Program-made: the position numbers and the translations under genes | Shown here: positions 60,291 through 64,000 of the stretch, piece after piece | Layout of the letters: each line of letters opens with the position of its first letter | How positions within the stretch are numbered: position 1 is the first letter of the stretch | Assembly: GCA_937876375.1 (NCBI GenBank) | Contig: CALEHY010000021.1 | Location: forward strand, 15,353 to 79,352 | Direction of reading: 5' to 3' | Length of the DNA stretch: 64,000 nt | From: an uncultured Clostridia bacterium | GTDB taxonomy: Bacteria > Bacillota > Clostridia > Oscillospirales > Acutalibacteraceae | The notes under the pieces: generated by a model | Database searches by the model: none | Told to the model about the DNA's origin: nothing | The model's input: only the letters and a program-made list of their open reading frames with translations

Positions 60291-61145
60291 GTTTATTGTA
60301 TTTAATACATTCTTTTTGTCAGCAGACCATAGCGGTGCAATTAGGTCTTTTTTTGCTCCGTCACCAGTCAGTCTGTGTACAACAACTTTGCTTGGTATAA
60401 TATTTATACATTCCTCGATAATATCAACATATTCGTCCAGTGTCAGCACATTTATTAGTCCTTTTTTGTACTCATCAGCAAGGTCTGTGCCATCGAGTAT
60501 GTGTAATAGCTGTAGCTTGATACCATCAGTTGACTTGCAGACATATTCTACTGATTTTAGTATATCGTCCTTGTTTTCGTTAGGTAGTCCAATGATGATA
60601 TGTGTCACGACATTGATACCAATTTTGTGCAAGTCTTCTACAGCCTTGTCATACACACTTAAATCATATCCTCGACGGATATATTTTGCTGTGTCTTCGT
60701 GTATTGTCTGCAGTCCTAGCTCAACGAAAATAGGCTTTATCTTGTTTAGCCTATCCAGTAGTTTTAGCACCTCATCATCAAGACAATCTGGTCGTGTCCC
60801 TATCGATATAGCAACAATATCAGGGTGATTTATTGCTTGTGTATAGATTCTTTCTAGTTTATCGACTGGCGCATATGTGTTAGTAAATGCTTGAAAATAT
60901 GCTATGTATTTTCCGTCACTTATCTTTTTGCTAACTCTTTTCTTTGCGTTTTCTATTTGCTCAGTGATTGATAGCTCTCTACTCTCTGCAAAGTCACCAC
61001 TACCACCTCTAGAGCAGAATATACAGCCTCTTGTATCTAGTGTTCCATCTCTATTAGGGCAGGTGAATCCACCATCAATGGCTAGCTTGTACACCTTACA
61101 GCCAAATCGCTCTTTTAAATATGCGTTAAGACTTGTATATCTCAT
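60276..61145 (-). CDS. TIGR01212-type radical SAM protein (YhcC/YtqA-like)
   Basis: A 289-residue radical SAM protein. The family N-terminus YTSLNAYLKERFG and the cluster region GGFTCPNRDGTLDTRGCIFC, with CNRD-type spacing of three cysteines (about 28, 40 and 43), match TIGR01212. Reaction unknown, though a role in tRNA or protein modification is often assumed. ATG 61145 is chosen because AAGGAATTTT precedes it; an ATG ten codons upstream has no such site. It overlaps the upstream monophosphatase gene by 20 bp. Confidence 0.88.
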   Translation of the reverse strand: MRYTSLNAYLKERFGCKVYKLAIDGGFTCPNRDGTLDTRGCIFCSRGGSGDFAESRELSITEQIENAKKRVSKKISDGKYIAYFQAFTNTYAPVDKLERIYTQAINHPDIVAISIGTRPDCLDDEVLKLLDRLNKIKPIFVELGLQTIHEDTAKYIRRGYDLSVYDKAVEDLHKIGINVVTHIIIGLPNENKDDILKSVEYVCKSTDGIKLQLLHILDGTDLADEYKKGLINVLTLDEYVDIIEECINIIPSKVVVHRLTGDGAKKDLIAPLWSADKKNVLNTINKRLC

Positions 61146-61890
61146 AAAATTCCTTAATATTTGTTTCGTTACCACATAGGTATGATTTTATTTCGTTGGC
61201 ATTTAGCTCGTCACCATTAACCTGACAAGCGATACCACCAGCCTCTAGTAGCACCATTGTTGCACCAGCCCAGTCCCAAGGGCGTAGTATCAACTCGTAG
61301 TACAAATCAGCCTTGCCACATGCAACATAGCATATATCTAGTGCTGCTGTGCCACAGCGTCTGACCTCGATGCATCTCTGGAATACCTTTTCTGTTAGCT
61401 CAAATGTCTCATGTGCTAGTTCTCTTTCGTATGGGCATGTGCCAAATTCTACTAGACTATTGCTCAGATCATTGTCACTAACATGTATTGCCTTGCCATT
61501 TAGGTATGCGCCCTTGCCTCTTTGAGCATAGTAAATATCATTCCTGTCTGGGTCAAGCACAACACCTATATATAGCTCCTTGTCCTTTGCTAGTCCAACG
61601 CTGATAGCACTGTGCTTAAATCCCTTGATAAAGTTTGTAGTACCATCTATTGGGTCAATGATGAAACAGTAGCCGTCCTTTAGCTCCTTGTTATCATTGC
61701 CTTCTTCACCAATAAATGTAGCATTAGGTACTGCCTTGCTAAGCTCATCTACTAAAAAGTCCTGTATCCTCTTGTCGTATTTTGTAACAAGATTTACATT
61801 GCTGCCTTTTTCTTCTATACCCAAATCTTTGTCAGCAGATAGATATATTTCTCCTGCCTGCTTTACGATATCAATAATTCTCTCTAGCAT
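61126..61890 (-). CDS. inositol-monophosphatase family phosphatase
   Basis: A magnesium-dependent, lithium-sensitive type phosphatase of 254 residues. Metal motifs are GEEGN (about 63-67), the signature IIDPIDGTTNF (about 80-90) and PWDWAGATMVLLEAGG (about 203-218). The substrate may be inositol phosphate, PAP or a sugar phosphate. ATG 61890 has GGAGGG four bases upstream, while a TTG four codons earlier lies at the ribosome site itself. It is co-transcribed with the radical SAM gene and divergent from murT. Confidence 0.9.
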   Translation of the reverse strand: MLERIIDIVKQAGEIYLSADKDLGIEEKGSNVNLVTKYDKRIQDFLVDELSKAVPNATFIGEEGNDNKELKDGYCFIIDPIDGTTNFIKGFKHSAISVGLAKDKELYIGVVLDPDRNDIYYAQRGKGAYLNGKAIHVSDNDLSNSLVEFGTCPYERELAHETFELTEKVFQRCIEVRRCGTAALDICYVACGKADLYYELILRPWDWAGATMVLLEAGGIACQVNGDELNANEIKSYLCGNETNIKEFYEIYKS

Positions 61891-61913
61891 AATACCCTCC
61901 AAATCATAATGTA

Positions 61914-61941
61914 ATTATATCATAAATGATTGCTTTTTCAA
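61914..61941 (-). promoter_or_regulatory. promoter of the monophosphatase operon
   Basis: TTGAAA (61936-61941), a 16-nt spacer and consensus TATAAT (61914-61919) on the minus strand, in the 63-bp gap to murT. Confidence 0.55.
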
Positions 61942-61953
61942 TATATATTAACT

Positions 61954-63243
61954 ATGATATCCGTAATTATTGCAAAGCTTATTTTAGCATTGTTAAGACT
62001 TATAAATCACGGTGCCACCACTCTGCCTGGTAAGATAGCACTAAAGATAAATTCGAAACTGTTGACACATTTATCAAAGGGTGTTCGGGTGATATGTGTC
62101 ACTGGTACAAATGGCAAAACAACTACTTGTGCGCTGATATCTAATAATCTTTCTCATAATGGTATGTCATATTTTACTAATAAATCTGGTGCTAATATGA
62201 TTACAGGTGTTGCAACTGCTTTTGTCGACAACTGTGATATATTCGGTCGTTGCAAAAAGGATTTTGCTGTCCTTGAATGTGATGAAAATAGTCTGCCATT
62301 AATTGCAGAATATATCGATGCAGAAATAGTAGTCGTCACAAATGTTTTTCGTGACCAGCTAGATAGATATGGCGAGGTAAATTTCACCCTTAATCAGATT
62401 AGCCTTGCTGTGTCAAAAATGAAATCACCAATTTTAGCGCTTAATGCCGATTGTCCATTAACCATGTCACTGTGTAACGACAATTCTGTGTCCTTTGGAT
62501 TGTCCAGTACAGCTGATATAGCTTCTGTTTCTGACAATCGTTACTGTCCAATATGTAATAATGAGCTACAGTATCATAGCGTTGTATTTGCTCATTTGGG
62601 GGATTATTATTGTACTCGTTGTGGCTATCATCGTAGTCGCCCAAATTATGAGCTGTCATTGATCAACGATAGTGTCGTGATGATAAACGGCCATAGATTA
62701 TTAGTTTCGTTGAAGGGTACATATAACCTATATAATATTCTTTCTGCATATGCTGTATGTGACCTTGTTGGAGTGAAAGATTTTTCTGGACTTTCAACAT
62801 TCTATGGTGCATTTGGCAGAATAGAAAAATTTAAATATAACGATACGAATATACTTGTCCTATTGGTGAAAAATCCAGTAGGCTTTGCTAATTGTATCGA
62901 CCTTGTGTCATCAATGGGTGGTATATATAATATCGCATTTGCACTCAACGATAACTCTGCTGATGGCACAGACGTGTCTTGGATATGGGATGTTGATTTT
63001 TCATCATTGTCATCATCTATTGATGAATGCTATACATTAGGCACTAGGTCATATGATATGGCATTGAGGTTGAAATATGATGATATCTCGTCTATGTCAC
63101 TTGATGGTGAATGTTATAGTGACCTAATATCTATTATCAAAAAATCCACTAATGATTTTGTGTTTTTTTCGACATATACCTCTATGATGAATATGAGACA
63201 TTATTTGGTCGATGAGTTTGGTGGTGATGAATTTTGGCAGTAA
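61954..63243 (+). CDS. murT: lipid II isoglutaminyl synthase, MurT subunit
   Basis: MurT with GatD amidates the D-Glu residue of lipid II. This Mur-ligase-like subunit has the P-loop VTGTNGKTTT (49-58), the ENS motif in LECDENSLP and NVFRDQLDRYGE (typical of MurT), and a four-cysteine zinc ribbon (CPICNNEL and CTRCGY, about 197-228). The C-terminal domain is the MurT-specific DUF1727. ATG 61954 gives 429 residues. No Shine-Dalgarno precedes it; an AT-rich TATATA lies six bases upstream. The gene is AT-rich and overlaps gatD by 10 bp. Confidence 0.93.
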   Translation: MISVIIAKLILALLRLINHGATTLPGKIALKINSKLLTHLSKGVRVICVTGTNGKTTTCALISNNLSHNGMSYFTNKSGANMITGVATAFVDNCDIFGRCKKDFAVLECDENSLPLIAEYIDAEIVVVTNVFRDQLDRYGEVNFTLNQISLAVSKMKSPILALNADCPLTMSLCNDNSVSFGLSSTADIASVSDNRYCPICNNELQYHSVVFAHLGDYYCTRCGYHRSRPNYELSLINDSVVMINGHRLLVSLKGTYNLYNILSAYAVCDLVGVKDFSGLSTFYGAFGRIEKFKYNDTNILVLLVKNPVGFANCIDLVSSMGGIYNIAFALNDNSADGTDVSWIWDVDFSSLSSSIDECYTLGTRSYDMALRLKYDDISSMSLDGECYSDLISIIKKSTNDFVFFSTYTSMMNMRHYLVDEFGGDEFWQ

Positions 63244-63920
63244 GAATAGTTAATCTCTATCCTAATGAGCTTAATCTCTATGCTGATTTTGGCAATGTAA
63301 AATGCCTTGAGTGGCGATTGTCAAAGCGTGGCTTTGCTGTTGAAATCCTCAATGTTGGGATAGGGGACAGAATACCTGATTTCGATATAATGCTAATTGG
63401 TGGTGGACAAGATAGAGAAATGCGTATTTTGTCAAATGATATTAGAAAAAAGGCACAGTCACTACGCTACTATATCGAAGCAAATAAGGTCATATTCTCT
63501 GTCTGTGGTGGATATCAGCTGTTAGGAGAATATTATAGGACAGATAGCGACGTAATTAAATTGTCATCAGCTCTGCCATTTTACACTGTTTCAAATGACT
63601 TTCGTATGATTGGTAATACAGTGTATGATACCCAGTTTGGCAAAGTTGTTGGATTTGAAAATCATAGTGGCCGAACATTTCTTTGTGATGATTTGTCTGC
63701 ATTTGGCGAGGTAGTTATTGGATATGGCAATAATGGATATGATGGCACAGAAGGTATGATATTTAAGAATACCTTTGGTACATATGCTCATGGTCCAGTC
63801 TTGCCCAAAAATCCTCACCTTGCCGATGAACTAATCAGTAGAGCAATAGGTGATGTTCAACCACTTGATGATACAGTAGAGAAAATGTGCCATAATGCTA
63901 TATTAAAAAGATTTGCATAA
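63234..63920 (+). CDS. gatD: lipid II isoglutaminyl synthase, GatD glutaminase subunit
   Basis: GatD releases ammonia from glutamine and passes it to MurT. The class I amidotransferase nucleophile is C91 in FSVCGGYQLLG and the catalytic His is H186 in GTYAHGPVLPKNP. The IGGGQDREM and NHSGRT motifs are typical of GatD. The start is a TTG overlapping the murT coding end by 10 bp, with GGTGGTGAT upstream, so the two subunits are translationally coupled. The 228-residue length is slightly below the staphylococcal protein. Confidence 0.93.
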   Translation: MAVRIVNLYPNELNLYADFGNVKCLEWRLSKRGFAVEILNVGIGDRIPDFDIMLIGGGQDREMRILSNDIRKKAQSLRYYIEANKVIFSVCGGYQLLGEYYRTDSDVIKLSSALPFYTVSNDFRMIGNTVYDTQFGKVVGFENHSGRTFLCDDLSAFGEVVIGYGNNGYDGTEGMIFKNTFGTYAHGPVLPKNPHLADELISRAIGDVQPLDDTVEKMCHNAILKRFA

Positions 63921-63934
63921 TATAAAAATAATGC

Positions 63935-63963
63935 TTGCATTTTGTAATTTGTTGTGATATGAT
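63935..63963 (+). promoter_or_regulatory. promoter of the next gene beyond the window
   Basis: TTGCAT (63935-63940), a 17-nt spacer and TATGAT (63958-63963) point out of the window. No gene start is certain in the remaining 37 bp. Confidence 0.5.
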
Positions 63964-64000
63964 ATTTCAGCATTGATATATGGGATAACTATGCCCATTT

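Noticed and set aside
60289..60828. 179-residue plus-strand frame
   Set aside because: It is antisense to the radical SAM gene and has no start signals.

Overview
The window reads as a chromosomal segment of a spore-forming, low-GC Gram-positive bacterium of class Clostridia, probably a gut Oscillospiraceae/Ruminococcaceae-type organism. Support is gene content and order. The run miaB - ricA/ymcA-like - mutS - mutL - miaA is close to Bacillus, and yggS - sepF - divIVA - ileS - lspA - rluD is the Firmicute division cluster. There is a sigma-G gene, a YlbJ-like sporulation protein, a two-subunit clostridial ADP-glucose pyrophosphorylase (glgC plus glgD), DapL-type lysine synthesis and MurT/GatD. 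Strong Shine-Dalgarno sites precede most genes. No rRNA, tRNA, CRISPR array, insertion sequence or prophage was recognised. The taxon is inferred.

Layout. 1-1.1 kb: a cut-off SHOCT-domain membrane protein behind a roughly 175-nt structured RNA resembling 6S RNA, then a 134-bp palindromic repeat. 1.1-2.6 kb: malQ. 2.8-19.5 kb: a long co-directional array of tRNA modification, mismatch repair, division, ileS, lspA, rluD, a HAD phosphatase and a YbaK deacylase. 19.6-21.7 kb: an AT-rich secreted-protein gene flanked by short direct repeats, then a cluster of seven hairpins. 21.7-22.6 kb: a divergent CDF transporter. 22.6-27.4 kb (minus): ANTAR protein - dapF - dapL - purC - purB. 27.7-33.4 kb: the glycogen operon glgB-glgC-glgD-glgA.

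33.5-39.8 kb (minus): a putative zinc-peptidase lipoprotein, a nuclease lipoprotein, a YlbJ-like protein, and a capsule tyrosine-phosphorylation module (CpsC - CpsD - CpsB) whose kinase carries an exceptional 28-tyrosine Gly/Ser/Tyr tail. 39.9-45.8 kb: a glycoside hydrolase, a membrane-anchored metallophosphoesterase, a GtrA-like protein and a TetR regulator with a palindrome in its promoter. 46.0-47.5 kb (minus): GT8 and DedA/VTT proteins. 47.7-51.9 kb: upp-uraA, PAP2 phosphatase, sigG. 52.0-55.6 kb: an accessory stretch with a lone EVE-like/Mrr-like nuclease and an XRE repressor divergent from a two-gene YbjQ / zinc-ribbon membrane module, with an 18-bp palindrome inside a consensus promoter. 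55.7-60.3 kb: cytoplasmic GH38 alpha-mannosidase and GH29 alpha-fucosidase. 60.3-63.9 kb: radical SAM protein, inositol-monophosphatase family protein, and murT-gatD.

The housekeeping blocks are ordinary. The most unusual items are the FUS-like tyrosine tail of the bacterial tyrosine kinase (38.0-38.3 kb), the solitary nuclease (52.1-53.3 kb), the XRE-controlled module next to it, the 6S-like RNA (0.69-0.87 kb), paired TTGTNACAA sites before the glycogen operon, and a promoter placed for leaderless translation (36.2 kb).
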